Below, one piece after another: positions 1 through 11,785 of a stretch of 64,000 bases of DNA (the stretch's first letter is position 1; the number at the start of each line of letters is the position of its first letter). The stretch spans positions 1 through 64,000 of the forward strand of contig JASAND010028633.1 in the NCBI GenBank assembly GCA_030248195.1, written 5' to 3'. Source of the stretch: Trissonchulus latispiculum. Lineage: Eukaryota; Nematoda; Enoplea; Enoplida; Ironidae. The notes under the pieces are model-generated. The model made no database searches, had not been told where the DNA came from, and was given only the letters and a program-made list of their open reading frames with translations. The translations under genes were made by a program, and so were the position numbers.

Positions 1-63
1 GCCAGCCCACACAGTCTGATGGGAGCAAACCTCGACCGTTTCAAACCGTAATGGGCAAGACAA

Positions 64-103
64 ATGAAAGAACAAACGAAACTAAGATTGTCACTACAGC
101 ACC
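64..103 (+). repeat. Short dispersed repeat flanking the 0.9 kb palindrome
   Basis: About 40 bp matching 32793-32834 with few differences (ATGAAAGAACAAACGAAACT and following bases in both places). It abuts the left end of the large palindrome. The sequence after the palindrome (about 1021-1060) resembles the continuation of the 32.8 kb copy, so the palindrome may have inserted into a copy of this repeat. Confidence 0.5.
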
Positions 104-1018
104 TCAAATTTGTAGTAGGCAGTTAGCAGTGTTAGTATTGTCTGTTGGAGTAGCCAGAGCTGCTTGTCTTTAGTGATGTTTGGGCTGAGACACTAGCTAC
201 CTGAATTAAGCTTGAAGCGAGGACCCGCGCAGTCGTCGTTTTTTGCACCTAGAAGCCTCAAAATCCCCAAAAAGATACAGCTTTTGTATATATGATTTTT
301 CATACTATTTCTGACCTGTCTGCAAAAAATCAGCCAAATCCCAGACCCAGTTATGAGATATGGCCATTCAAAGTTTGAAAAATCATCGATTTTCAGCCAA
401 AAGAGCGATTCGGGCCACTTTGGGCCATCGTAAGTCACTAAAGAGAAAAGGTATCGGCCTAATATTTTGTACCCGTAAACTCAGTACCATAGTGAACGTT
501 TTGGGTGAATTTCAGCTAAATCTGAGAAATTTCATTTTTTCCGATTTTTCAGCTGATCACATGGTGGTGTTGAAAATCGGAAAAAATGAAATTTCTCAGA
601 TTTAGCTGAAATTCACCCAAAACGTTCACTATGGTACTGAGTTTACGGGTACAAAATATTAGGCCGATACCCTTTCTCTTTAGTGACTTACGATGGCCCA
701 AAGTGGCCCGAATCGCTCTTTTGGCTGAAAATCGATGATTTTTCAAACTTTGAATGGCCATATCTCATAACTGGGTCTGGGATTTGGCTGATTTTTTGCA
801 GACAGGTCAGAAATAGTATGAAAAATCATATATACAAAAGCTGTATCTTTTTGGGGGATTTGAGGCTTCTAGGTGCAAAAAACGACGATCGCGCGGGTCC
901 TCGCTTCAAGCTTAATTCAGGTAGCTAGTGTCTCAGCCCAAACATCACTAAAGACAAGCAGCTCTGGCTACTCCAACAGACAATACTAACACTGCTAACT
1001 GCCTACTACAAATTTGAG
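103..1018. mobile_element. 0.9 kb near-perfect palindrome (foldback element)
   Basis: The left arm (103 to about 551) is the reverse complement of the right arm (about 571-1018), with only occasional mismatches and a loop of about 20 bp centred at 560.5. The arms start and end with CTCAAATTTGTAGTAGGC and its complement. No target duplication is obvious. The two 81-codon reading frames in the arms are mirror images of each other and have no recognisable domain. It is a foldback-type DNA element or a recent inverted duplication; the near-identity of the arms implies recent origin or gene conversion. Confidence 0.85.
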
Positions 1019-1264
1019 CCCAATTGCTGCAGCCTGCCGTCCGGTAGAGACCATTAAGTTGACTTGTCCAAAACGGTGGCAACCCGGGACTAAGTAAATC
1101 ACAAAAATTGGCATTACAGGACCAAAACTCAGCGTAGAGCTCTAATATTAGGAGGATTTATTATTCCATTAGAATGCTATGAAATATGTGAAATTGAGCC
1201 ATTTCGATTTTTTGAAGTTGTCCACAGACATCGACCCCACAGTCGAATCACTCAGAAATCGACT

Positions 1265-1290
1265 CATATATATATATATATATATATATA
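1265..1290. repeat. (TA)n microsatellite
   Basis: An uninterrupted TA dinucleotide run of about 26 bp. Confidence 0.95.
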
Positions 1291-1299
1291 CCGTGCTAT

Positions 1300-2960
1300 A
1301 GTGTCGAAATGTTTCCCTGTTTGGTTGTTAAAAATTTTTTCAAAAAAAATTGGGTGGGTTTTTCCACCCAAAGTGGGTTTTTCCCCGCCACATTTGGCAA
1401 TGTGCCAGACCAACGGTGCTTCGGATCGATCTACTTTTGGCTGTGTGCAAAGAGGAAGACTTGCCATCAATGCAGATATTTGCAAAACTTTTCTAGCCCA
1501 ACCCACTCAAAAGTTGCATCGGTCCAAACTTTAGCAAAATTTTGGCATGATTGGACCAAAAAGTAGGTGTCAATTTCAAAATGTCATAAAATGAGCAGGA
1601 GTGAACCAAATGACTTGATTTTTGCATATAGGTAAGAAAGAGTCGCGCTTTCTGCTGCTATGTTTTGGAGCTCATTGCTCCAACCCTTGGTCCAGGAGGC
1701 GGGTGGGTTTTTCCCCAAAAAGGGGGTGGGTTTTCCCCCATGGCTATACATTTATATACGTCGAAAACATAGTTTCACCAGGGAGGGTGGGGTTGGGGGG
1801 TACCCCCCCCCCCAAATTTTTCGACCAACTACACCCCCTCTCAGATTTTTTGACTTTCCGGTTACAGGAAAACCTTTTTCGGAAAAAAATCAGAACTCGT
1901 TTTTCCGATTTTTTCGGTAATTATTCCGACTTTTTTGTGCAACCTTTCCGATTTTTTTCCGATTTTTTACCCAATTTTTTCCGATTTTATCCGGAGATTT
2001 TTCCGATTTTTGTGCAACTTCATCGGGTGATGATCATCACATTGTGATGTCTAATGCAGCAAACAACAACAACTTTTTCTTTATATATTCCTATTTTTTT
2101 CCGATATTTTTCCTACCGTTTTTTCCGAAATTATTCCGATTTTTTCCAAGTTAGAAAATATCGGAAAAAAATCGGGAAAAAACCCGGATAATTTATTCCG
2201 ATTTTTTCAGACATCCGGAAAAAATCGTAAAAACATCGGGATAAAATTTGTAGTTAAAACTATTGTTCCGGTTTTTTCCCGATTGTTTCCAGGAAAAGTT
2301 TTCCTGTGGGTCCCTCCCCACTTTTGGTTACCCCCCCCCCCGACATAGTTTCCTTTTTTGGGGCGGGGTATCCCCCCCAAAATTTTTGACCAAATTTACC
2401 CCCCCCCCCAGATTTTTTGACTTACCCTCCCCCAACTTTTGGCTACCCCCCCGAATCCCCACCCAACGATTTTTGGACCCAAAAAGTTAGCCAAATTTGG
2501 TCGAAAAATGGTCATTTTTTGAAAAATTTTTCTAAAATTTTGACCTAAAATCGCTTTAAAACGGTGCAAAAACACCTAAAACGTTTAGAACAAGCCTTAT
2601 TTTGATGAAAAAAGGGCTAAATTACAGAAAAGTTTGCATTTTTGGCCATTTTTCGAAATTTCTGAGGTCCGAATTCTGGGGGGGGGGAGTTGGGGGGATA
2701 CCCCCATCACATTTCGGAGGTCGGCCAAGATTTACCCCCCCAACCAAAATTTCCGGTGAAACTATGGTCGAAAATAGTCGATCTTATGTCAAAATAGGGC
2801 CACTTTAGCTGAAAAAATTGGATACAGTAGGGGTACAGGTTTTTCAAAAATTTCCGATTTTTAGACCCCCCAAGCCAGATTTGGACTTTTTACTCCCCCC
2901 CCCCACCCCAACCATAGGTGTGGCTGGCGAAAAAAGTGGGGGTGGGGGTTCAGAAAAAAG
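1300..2960. repeat. Low-complexity C/G-run and TTTTCCGA-rich region
   Basis: This stretch holds long C or G homopolymer runs (about 1800-1812, 2330-2345, 2400-2410, 2680-2690, 2895-2910) and many copies of TTTTTCCGATTTTT. It resembles the G/C-run element family found elsewhere in the window but is degraded, and I could not define ends. Open frames here are low-complexity and show no domain. No gene is seen. Confidence 0.6.
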
Positions 2961-4287
2961 TAGGGAGGGGGCACCGGCACACGAAGCCCAATTTTAGAAA
3001 ACAATTGGAAAAGTTTTTCTAATTGTTTTCCAAAAATTTTCTATAAGTTAACTGAATATTTTCAAATTGTTTTCTAAACTTTTCCAATTGTTTTCTAATT
3101 GATTTCTGTTACTTTTTTTCTAACGGTTGGCCCACTTTCTAATTGTTTTCTGGAAATTTTTTGAATGATTTCTAAAAAGTTTCTTAATTTTTTCTAAATG
3201 TTTTCCTTAAAAAAGTGGACATTTTCTTATTCTTTTCTCATTATTATCTGTATGTTTTCTAAATATATTTCTGATGTTTGCTGTTGAATTGAAAAATCAC
3301 TACTTTTTTCCGCCACAGCGGCGCTGAGGCTCCGCAGTAGTGCCGCAAAGTCGGCTCAGCGAAAAGTGACTATTTTTGTGGTCGTTGGGCAGGTCGATAC
3401 CTACAAGCTGGGGCTTTTTATATATACACAAATTGTATATAAAAAGAAATCAGACACAGCTTGCAAGTGTCGAATCGACCTGCGCGACAACCACAAAAAT
3501 AGTCACTTTTCGCTGAGCCGGCTTTGCGGCACCACTGCGGAGCTGAAAAGCGCAAAAAAGTAGCGATTTTTCAATTCAACAGCAAACGCAGCAGTATTTT
3601 AGAAAACATACAGATAATAATGATGAAAATAATAAGAAAATGTCCACTTTTTAAGGAAAACATTTAGAAAAAATTAAGAAACTTTTTTTAGAAATCTGCC
3701 AGAAAATTTCCAGAAAACAATTAGAAAAGTGGGCTAACCATTAGAAAAAAATAACAGAAATCAATTAGAAAACAACTGGAAAAGTTTAGAAAACAATTTG
3801 AAAATATTCAGTAAACTTATAGAAAATTTTTGGAAAACAATTAGAAAAACTTTTCCAATTGTTTTCTAAAATTGGGTTTCGTGTGGGGGTTTGGCGAAAA
3901 AAGGGGGAGGGGGGTCCCGAAAAGTCGATTTGGGGGGAGGGGTAAGAAAAATTTTCTAGGGTGGGGTCGGCGAAACATTTCGAAAAAATGTTGGTTTTTC
4001 GTTAAAAAAATGAAAAATTTTCTCAATTTACAGCTATTTTTAACGATTTTTAGCATAATTAAGCGAATTCTAGCAATTGTTCGCTAATTTTTGGAATTTT
4101 TTGGAAAAATTTCGAATTTTTAGCTAAAAATTTTCAAAAATTTAGGTAGGGGTTTGAAAGTTTTAGGGGGGGAGAGGTCTGAAAAAATCGATTTGGGGGG
4201 AGGGGTAGGAAAAAATTTTTAGGGGGGGTTGGTGACCCCTCCATCTGGGGGGAGGGGTCCACCCCCACCCCCCCCAACACACCTATG
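2913..4287. mobile_element. Composite foldback element around 3.4 kb
   Basis: CATAGGTGTG at 2913-2922 is mirrored by CACACCTATG at 4278-4287. Inside lies a strong palindrome, 2987-3876, whose arms of about 440 bp pair around 3431. The arms are made of TTTTCTAATTG-type words and a GC-rich block (GCGGCGCTGAGGCTCCGCAG and its mirror near 3500-3545). Between palindrome and outer ends are G-run segments. No coding potential is recognised. Confidence 0.65.
2987..3876. repeat. 0.89 kb inverted repeat with TTTTCTAATTG arms
   Basis: CCCAATTTTAGAAAACAATT at the left is matched by its complement ending at 3876. Pairing continues inward to a TATATATAC-rich centre. Outward pairing continues for about 12 bp (CACACGAAGCCC / GGGTTTCGTGTG). 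Confidence 0.8.
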
Positions 4288-4289
4288 CC

Positions 4290-5350
4290 CCCAACCCAAA
4301 CAGGTGGTGCAGTCCACCTATGAAATGAAAGCAATGCCAATTGCAAAACTGTACTTCGGATGGAAGCAATTTGCGCAATTAAACCAGGCAATTAGCTAAA
4401 GAAGATTAGCTAGGATTATGCATTTTATTTACATATGAACAATTGAATTTCTTTATTTTTTGGTTGGCTTATGCATATACGAAAATCTTAATTTTAGCAC
4501 TTTTATGCAATGAAGTAATGACAACTGGTTGGCCATTGAATAGTCCCACATTTTGCACTGAACGCTCTAAATGAAAAATTATAATTTTACATCAAACTTA
4601 TTCAATTTCGAAAATTAAATTACGCGCGTCAACGCGACCATTTGTAGCATCGCAGTTTACGCGCATTGACGCATGCCGACGGTGGTGGTATCCTTTTGTG
4701 CAGTGCTTTTGTGATAATTTTTTTAAAACGCTATAACTTTCGCAATTTTGGGAGTTGTAAACAGCTTTACTTTATACATCATTTTGAAACTTATAATCAG
4801 TACATTCACATGAGGTTACAAAAATAGCAAACGTTTTTTGACATACATCTAACAGACTGAATATTGAACAAATCTTCGAACTTCGATTTCTCAGAACTGG
4901 GGAAACAGCCAGTTTTTTGGGTTTTGCTCAGTGTCACTTAACGGTTGAGAAATTCGTAAAATGCACGGAGATGTAATGTTTGTAATACGTTGTAGTACGT
5001 TGTATGTTGTAGTGCCAATATGCAAACGAGTCTGCTTGTGCGAACAGTTTAGGCCCTATATAAACAGTACAATTCTGAATGTTATTCAGTCCGTTGTTTA
5101 TTGTCGACGAATTAAGTTTTGGAGTGCAGAAAGCTTCTTCAAGATTTTACAGGAGACACCAAATTTCGTAAATGTGCACAAAATTGTCTGGAAACTGGAA
5201 ACGTTTAAGGTGGTAGAACCACTAGCGGGATTTTCTACCTAATCTTGGTATAAATGAAGCAAACATGACGAGACTATTGGTGAAACACGTTTGGTTATTG
5301 GCAGGCTATCTTTGCACATAATTTTGGTGTCTGATAGTGAATAATCGGGT
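4290..5350. other. Region with no gene seen
   Basis: AT-rich sequence with no recognisable reading frame, repeat edge or RNA gene. The 93-codon open frame on the plus strand (4961-5242) has no domain, and the sequence around it is not gene-like. Confidence 0.5.
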
Positions 5351-5359
5351 TGCTACCAT

Positions 5360-5739
5360 CAAGAGTACATAATAGATAAGAGTGTGACAGCTCGCAAGCT
5401 CTCTGTTATCAGCTTCAGGTACATGCTCTGCACGCTAACGGCTGACCCCCCCCCCCACAAACGTGTATGCTCTCTTCAAACGAATTTGGCCGCTATCTTA
5501 GCGTTCTAAAGCTCGAAGCAGACACAAATTAGACGCTCGCAGGCGTTGTGTTTTCGAGCTTTAACACGTAAAGATACGGCGAGTGAACGTACAGAAACCT
5601 GTACTGGGTACTGATTTGTGGGGGGGTCACTAGGTACACGTTTGTGTATGGGGTCAGCCGTTAGCGTGCAGAGCATGTACCTGCAGCTGATAACAAAGAA
5701 GCTGCCAGCTGTCATACTCTTATCTATTATGTACTCTTG
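5360..5739. mobile_element. Foldback MITE, 7-bp TSD family, copy 1
   Basis: A 380-bp element bounded by CAAGAGTACATAATA and its complement TATTATGTACTCTTG. The inverted arms run about 100 bp inward to GCACGCTAACGGCTGAC and a C or G run. It is flanked by the 7-bp direct repeat CTACCAT (5353-5359 and 5740-5746). Two further copies at 7203-7596 and 36811-37571 share the same ends and also have 7-bp duplications. No transposase is present. The 7-bp duplication would fit P-like or Dada-like superfamilies, but I cannot assign it. Confidence 0.88.
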
Positions 5740-5884
5740 CTACCATTCTGGCATTGCGCATGTTTGCTCATGTTTAATGCCAGAGTACAGGATAACAATA
5801 ACAAAGCATTGCGGTACCAAATATACTGCTAGTGAGTAGTGACCTGCAACTCAAAAGATACAATAGAGCCGATTGTCCGGCTAC

Positions 5885-6945
5885 TTAAGCTGAGCCTTTC
5901 ACATATATAGAGAAGTCGCATTCTGTTAAAAGCATTTTCTTAAAAACAGCAGTATTAGCAGCATTCACCACACAATTAGGTAAATTATTCCAAATTGTAC
6001 AGACACGATTTGAAAAGAAGTTTTGACGACATATTACTCGTGCACGCTTCTTAAATAATTTGAAGTTATTACCGCGACTATTTGGATTAGTGGACAATTC
6101 GAAGAAGTGATCAAACGGTAAATCAACAAGCTGATGAATAATTTTGTAAGTAAAAATTAAGTCTTTTACTAGACGGCGTTTTTCCAAGCTTTCCAAGTTT
6201 AACTTCGCCAAACGTTCATAGTAGGTTAAAGAAGAGAAGCCAGCTAATCTTTTAGTGAACCGTCTTTGCACATTTTCAATAAGGTCAATATCTTTAACGT
6301 AATACGGTGACCATACTTCAGAAGCATATTCTAGTTTAGGTCTAACATGAATCTTGAATAACTTAACCAAAAATATTGGATCACGACAAACAAAACATTT
6401 AAATATTAGGTTTACAGTTCTATATGCTTTGGCCACAATTTCTGCATAATATCGATCAAACTTTAAGTTTGTTTGCATAATTACACCAAGATCCCGAATC
6501 TGCTTTACAGATTCTAACGGGCGATTATTAATGTGATATACATGTAGAGGATTATTATTACCGATGTGTAAAACAGCACATTTAAAAACAGCAACGTCAA
6601 GTTGCATTTCCATAAGCCAGTTTGAAAGTCTAATGAGATCATCTTGTAAAAGTTGAGTAACCGATTTCAATTTGATTTCTAAGTATAGTTTGGAGTCATC
6701 TGCGTACAACTTTAACTTAGAATTTCTAACTACGGTTTCTATATCGTTTATGTAAATAAGAAATAAAATAGGACCTAAAATACTACCTTGTGGTACGCCT
6801 GAGCTTATATTAGCAAAACTTGATCGGTTTCCGTTAAGTTCAACAAATTGTTTTCTATTACTCAAATAATCTTTTAACCACTCCATGACAGAATTTGGAA
6901 GCTTAAGTGCGGCTAGTTTGGTGAGCAACTTTTTGTGACAAACGC
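5885..6945 (-). pseudogene. 5'-truncated non-LTR retrotransposon (CR1/Jockey-type) reverse transcriptase
   Basis: An uninterrupted frame of about 350 residues gives the C-terminal half of a LINE ORF2. Near residues 43-63 is SGVPQGSILGPILFLIYIND (RT block 4), near 76 the catalytic YADD box, and near 146 a DLGV block. It continues into the thumb and the C-terminal region (NVQRRFTKRL, then FFSNRV and WNNLP), ending at a stop near 5885. The fingers region and the AP endonuclease are missing. The frame begins at VCHKKLLTKL, the point that normally follows FD in RT block 3, and upstream sequence is unrelated, which is the usual LINE 5' truncation. The long open frame with intact YADD suggests recent insertion, but the copy cannot be autonomous. 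The first in-frame codon usable as a start is TTG, so it is unlikely to be a translated gene. CR1, Rex and Jockey clades cannot be separated by eye. Confidence 0.9.
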
Positions 6946-7195
6946 ATGCGCAAATAATCGAAATTTTATTTAAGCCTTATATCCTTAATTTGAATCTATC
7001 ATGCGAAAGAGCACAAAAAGGGCTTTGAAATGATATGCATATCTCTTCTGTATGTGGTTTCTATCAAAAGTTACAGATAGTTTTATATACGACTGACTTA
7101 CTTCGATCATTTTGCACCTGCAACGTTAAGTAATAGCAGTTTATCTAAGAATTACATCTATTGGGTTTAAAATGTTGTTAGTGTGTTACGTATGT
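6946..7195. other. Intergenic gap without features
   Basis: AT-rich sequence between the LINE 5' break and the next foldback MITE; nothing recognised. Confidence 0.4.
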
Positions 7196-7202
7196 GTATT
7201 AT

Positions 7203-7596
7203 CAAGAGTACATAATAACTAAGAGTGTGACAAGCGTCCCACTCTTAGTTATTAGGCTGCAGACATCATCTGCACAATAACGGCCTACCCCCCCCACAAC
7301 TGAGTACCTGGTGACCCCCCCCCACAACTGAGTACCAGGTACACAATTGTGTAGCAGCACTCGTTTGTATGTTTACATGTTGAAGCTCAAAAGTGGCCAG
7401 CTGCTGATAGAATGTTTTTGGCTTCAACAATACAAGCGAGTGCTGCTACACAATTGTGTACCTGGTACTCAGTTGTGGGGGGGTCACCAGGTACTCAGTT
7501 GTGGGGGGGGGTAGGCCGTTATTGTGCAGATGATGTTTTCTGCTTGATAACTAAGAGTGTGACGCTTGTCACACTCTTAGTTATTATGTACTCTTG
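7203..7596. mobile_element. Foldback MITE, 7-bp TSD family, copy 2
   Basis: A 394-bp element with ends CAAGAGTACATAATAACTAA and the complement ending CTCTTG. Arms pair through TGTGCAGATGATGT and the GGGGGGG/CCCCCCC blocks to a centre near 7400. It is flanked by GTATTAT at 7196-7202 and 7597-7603. It has the same ends and duplication length as copies 1 and 3, but a diverged interior. Confidence 0.9.
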
Positions 7597-7603
7597 GTAT
7601 TAT

Positions 7604-8245
7604 TTAACAAAAACACTATTCAGCAGCTTGAAAGCAACGTAAATTCCCAAAACCAAAGCAAACAATGAAAGGTTACAAAATCTTTGATCTTGATTTTCTC
7701 GTCACTCCTTCAACGAAAATTTATCAAATTTTGCAGATATGTTTTATGTCTGCATACGCTCAGCTCGTTTTCTTTGTTTTAAGAAAAACACAATAGTAGG
7801 CGAGATACGGAATTTAGAATTTTTCAAAATAAGCTAAAAACGAAAAATTTATTTTTATCAAAAGCTAAAAAAACTTCATGAGCGTATGTATGAATAAAGC
7901 TTACATGCGAAATTTGAAATGAATTCGTCGATGATTGAAGGAGATATTCAATTTCAAAGCTTTTAATACATTTCCTTTTGTGTAGCCAACAAGCCAGTCC
8001 GCTCAGCGCAGGTGGCCAACTCGTTTGATGCACAACATAATAAAGAACAAATATGTCAAATTTCAAAGCGATTGATTACCTAAGTCTTTAGTTCACACTA
8101 TCTGTTCAGTACCCCGGTAGTGGTACTTCCACCTTAAGCCAAAACCAAGAAAAGGTCCATCCGTAATAGTGCGAATTTCCACTCTGCCAATAGTCTCTGG
8201 AATCCATCTAGTAGTTTTTGAGAAATCTATGTTTAAAACAAATTA
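7604..8245. other. Region with no gene seen
   Basis: AT-rich host DNA. No convincing frame, repeat or RNA gene. Confidence 0.4.
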
Positions 8246-8253
8246 CGTGGTTG

Positions 8254-9342
8254 CAGAGTTGGAAGTGGGTCGCGGGTACCCGCGGGTCCCCGCGGGTCGT
8301 GGGTACCCGCGGGTCGACTTTCAGGTCAGTGGGTACCCGCTGGTCAGAGCGGGTCAATAGTAATTTTTGTTCACACCAATTTTACGGTAAATTTTGGGCG
8401 AATGGCACTAGAAAATTTACAATTTGCATTAAATTTTCAATTTTTCTCTAGCTTTTGATTGTTCTATATTTATATATACATTATAATACTGCTTTTATAC
8501 TAAAATTAATTCGATTCTGGCTTGAATCTTCAGTCAATTGTAATTCAGTAATATCTTTAAGACACAGTCATTGACTAATCCACTAATGTATGAACTAATG
8601 TATAAAAGTTTTGATGTAATACTGCATTGATTGACAAACCGCTTGTGCGAAAATAATGTTGGCAGCTTATCCCGCAAATCTAATCTTTCCAAAAAGAGTA
8701 TGAAGAGCTGCTTCTACTAAATGCCTTTATAATGTCAAGCTTGGAGTTTCGGCATAGTTCGACGAATTATGATCATAACCAATTTGATATGTAGGAATAA
8801 TGTGACTTAAAGTAAACTTCTAAAATGATATTTAGCTATATTATTCAAGTTTGGACATATATATCATTTTATATAAAAACTCCTGCGACAATCACCACGC
8901 AGTTAAGAAATAAACAAGAATGGACTGATCTTTTATGAAATTGCTACAAGAAAATATATACTTTATCTTCAAGAATTTGCCTAAATACTGGATTTTACTG
9001 GCTGATCGAGTTCCCGGCACGTCTAACACGGTTGCAGTTGCATGGCAGAGCATGCTCAGAACTAGCGACAACGAAGATGAAAGAAGTGCAATCGACCTTG
9101 AACTCGAAGCATTTTAATTTGAAGCTGCTAATACTTCACTATGTTGACGTTAGAAGCGATAATTTTGCTCTACCCATGCTATCCGGTACGAAGATACACG
9201 GAAATGTCCAAATTAAAGAAGTGGGTCGAGTGGGTCGACAAAATCCCAGTGGGTCGCGGGTCGTGGATCGCGGGTCACGGGTCAAGGTCCGCGGGTCGCG
9301 GATACCCGCGGGTCACGAAATAACGACCCACTTCCAACTCTG
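8254..9342. mobile_element. Non-autonomous hAT element, GGGTACCC/CCCGCGGG family, copy 1
   Basis: A 1089-bp element with terminal inverted repeats CAGAGTTGGAAGTGGGTCG / complement and a perfect 8-bp target duplication CGTGGTTG (8246-8253, 9343-9350). CA..TG ends plus an 8-bp duplication are the hAT signature. Both ends (8272-8357, 9236-9330) are packed with GGGTACCC, CCCGCGGG and GCGGGTCG words. The AT-rich interior matches copy 2 at 10106-11176. No transposase domain is recognised in the interior frames. Confidence 0.93.
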
Positions 9343-9350
9343 CGTGGTTG

Positions 9351-10019
9351 GTTAGTGCCGCCTCGGGTAAAAGCAGCGCTAGCGTAACGTGTTGGATCAA
9401 ACCTTACAGTGTCCTCTACTTATTCATGTATTTTCAGCATCTTCACAGACCATATTTGCTACTTTCCTGTATAGGCTCTTCGCTCCTGCCCTTCTCTTTA
9501 CTTCTGCAGCCGATTTTTACCCAGGCTTTGGAGCAGGCACATGCAGCTTTCAGCCCACCTAGTTGCTATTGCCAAGCGGGGGGCAGCAGCTTACGAGATA
9601 CGAATGTTGCTGCCTTGGGAGTGACTGGAATAACAGTACGGTAGCTTGCTCGGGGATCATGTTTTCTGTCCGTGATCTTCGCCTCTCTGCCTCTTGACTA
9701 TGGTCTGCGGAGAGCTCCACTTATGGGCCACTTGGTGAGCCTAACAGTGTGTGAGCCATCAGCAAAAAATAAAGCAAATTAACCGCAGTTTTGCCAAAAT
9801 GAAAAATACCCGAAAAGAAACCAGCACCTTACGTTATAACTGAGCGTGAACCCTTGGCCGTTCTTCCATTCCCTTCCTGTTCTGTAGAATTTCCCTACCC
9901 ATGCTTTGATAGCTTTCCTCCAGCTTCGCCGCTACAGGTATTTGCGCAGGTTGTCTTCGGGATGACTAAATTTAATCTTACTTTGGTCATTCGCGCTCCG
10001 ATTTGGCTTGGGGAACACG
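9351..10019. other. Region with no gene seen between the two hAT copies
   Basis: No confident frame or repeat edge. Some stretches (GATCTTCGCCTCTCTGCC near 9675) resemble 11789-11812, hinting at further decayed copies of the foldback element that surrounds hAT copy 2. Confidence 0.35.
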
Positions 10020-11785
10020 ATCTAGTCTCTTGCGCCCCCCAGCCATAGCTTATGATTTTTTTGACCACTAACTTTGAAATTTGGTATGGCGGTATGGGTG
10101 CATACCAGAGTTGGAAGTGGGTCGTGGGTACCCGCGGGTCGACTTTCAGGTCAGTGGGTACCCGCGGGTCGACTTTCAGGTCAGTGGGTACCCGCGGGTC
10201 AGAGCGGGTGAAGAGTTATTTTTGATCACACTATTTTTATGTTAAATTTTGGGCTAATTTCACCAGAAAATTTACAATTTATGTAAAATTTTCAATTTTT
10301 CTTTAACTTAAGGCTCTATTGTATGTCTTTATACATTATAATATTGTTTTAGGATAAATTATTTATTTCTATTCTGTCTTGAATCTTCAGTCAAAAATAT
10401 TTCAGTAATATCTCCCGGACATACGTAGTCATTGGCATAAATATTTTATTATTACGCAAAGCCTTTAATGCTTCTGCATTGATTGACAAACTGTTTGCGC
10501 GAAAACAATGGTTACAGCTTATTACAACAGCCTGCAAATCTATCTTTCCGTAAAAAGCGTGAGCTTGAGCTGCTTCCAATAAATAATGATATAATTATAT
10601 AATCAAGCTTGAAATTTCGACATTGTTCACAGAGTGATGATCATTGATCATTCCTAATTTTCTTGGTGCAAATAAAGCGTATGATATAAATGACAGTTTG
10701 CTATCATATCCAAATTAGGAGTGGACAGTGTTATATAAACAGTCCTGCGGTAGTTGCTGTTCAGCTGTAGAAATAAATGAAAATAAATGAACTGAACTTT
10801 TACGAAATTAGGTACTACAAGAAAATATACTTTAAAATAAAGATCTTCAAAGCTTTGCCTAAATACTGATTCTACTGACCCATCGAGATCCCAACACTTT
10901 CGCGATAGCATAGCATCCTCAGAACTAACGAAAACCAAGATGAAACATGCTGTAGTTAGCTGTGAACGCCAAAGTTTTGTTTGAAAGCTTTACTACTTCA
11001 TTACGCACATTTTTAACGTGTTAATTTTGCTCGATGCATGCTATAGAGTACTTAAATATGCAAAAATTTCCAAATTTAAGAAGTGGGTCAAGTGGGTCGG
11101 CGAAATTTCAGTGGGTCGCGGGTCGTGGGTCGCGAGTACCCGCGGGTCACGAAATTACGACCCACTTCCAACTCTGGTGCATACTGGAGGCTTATGAATT
11201 CAAAAATACAAAAAGTTTAAAATTTTTAAAATTTAAAAAAAATAAATTTTTGTTAGAAAAGGCGGGATCAAGGGGAACCAAAAATTTTTTGAAAAACATT
11301 TTGCTGAAAGCTTGCATAGGGGTTTTCAGGGGCGCAGAGCCAAAAACCAAACCAAAACGGGAACCAAAAAATTTTGTGAAAAACATTTTGCTGAAAACTT
11401 GCATAGGGGTTTTCACGAATCTGAAATCTGTTTTTCGATTCAGCTTTTCGTTAGCTCAGTATAAGCTTACATGTTAAGCTTACAACTTTAGCTTATACTG
11501 AGAAAACGAAAAGCTGAATCCAAAAACGGTTTTTAGAATCGTGCTCAGCGCCCCTGAAAACCCACCCTACGCAAGTTTTCAGCAAAATGTTTTTCAAAAC
11601 TGTTTTTGGTTCCCGTTGGTCCCTCCTTACCAAACAAAAATTTAAAATTTTTTAAAATTTTAAAATTTTTGAATTCATAAGCCTCCAGTATGCACCCCTG
11701 CTAAATTTAAAAGTTATTGGTCAAATAAACCAAATGTTATGGCTGGGGGGGGGTGAAGCGCAAGAGACTCACACGATCTCTATCC
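10020..11785. mobile_element. Foldback element interrupted by hAT copy 2
   Basis: The sequence before the hAT insertion (10020-10105, AGTCTCTTGCGCCCCCCAGC onward) is the inverted repeat of 11690-11785. The rest of the left arm resumes at 11185 (GAGGCTTATGAATTC) and pairs with 11660-11690. The inner arms contain two copies of a CATTTTGCTGAAAACTTGCA motif and end at an AAGCTTACATGTTAAGCTT centre near 11475. Without the 1071-bp hAT and its 8-bp duplication it would be about 690 bp. A related arm fragment lies at 41590-41740. Confidence 0.8.
10106..11176. mobile_element. Non-autonomous hAT element, GGGTACCC/CCCGCGGG family, copy 2
   Basis: A 1071-bp element with the same CAGAGTTGGAAGTGGGTCG ends as copy 1 and a perfect 8-bp duplication GTGCATAC (10098-10105, 11177-11184). 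Palindromic words occupy 10121-10210 and 11095-11150. The interior aligns along its whole length to copy 1 (for example CTTGAATCTTCAGTCAA at both). It inserted into one arm of an older foldback element. Confidence 0.93.

Noticed and set aside
360..761. Pairs of 70-81-codon frames around 0.5 kb
   Set aside because: They are mirror images produced by the palindrome, with no domain.
8935..9117. Possible transposase remnant inside hAT copy 1 (60 codons)
   Set aside because: A vague resemblance to a hAT C-terminus (LADRVPGTSNTVA), but copy 2 does not keep the frame. Too weak to claim.
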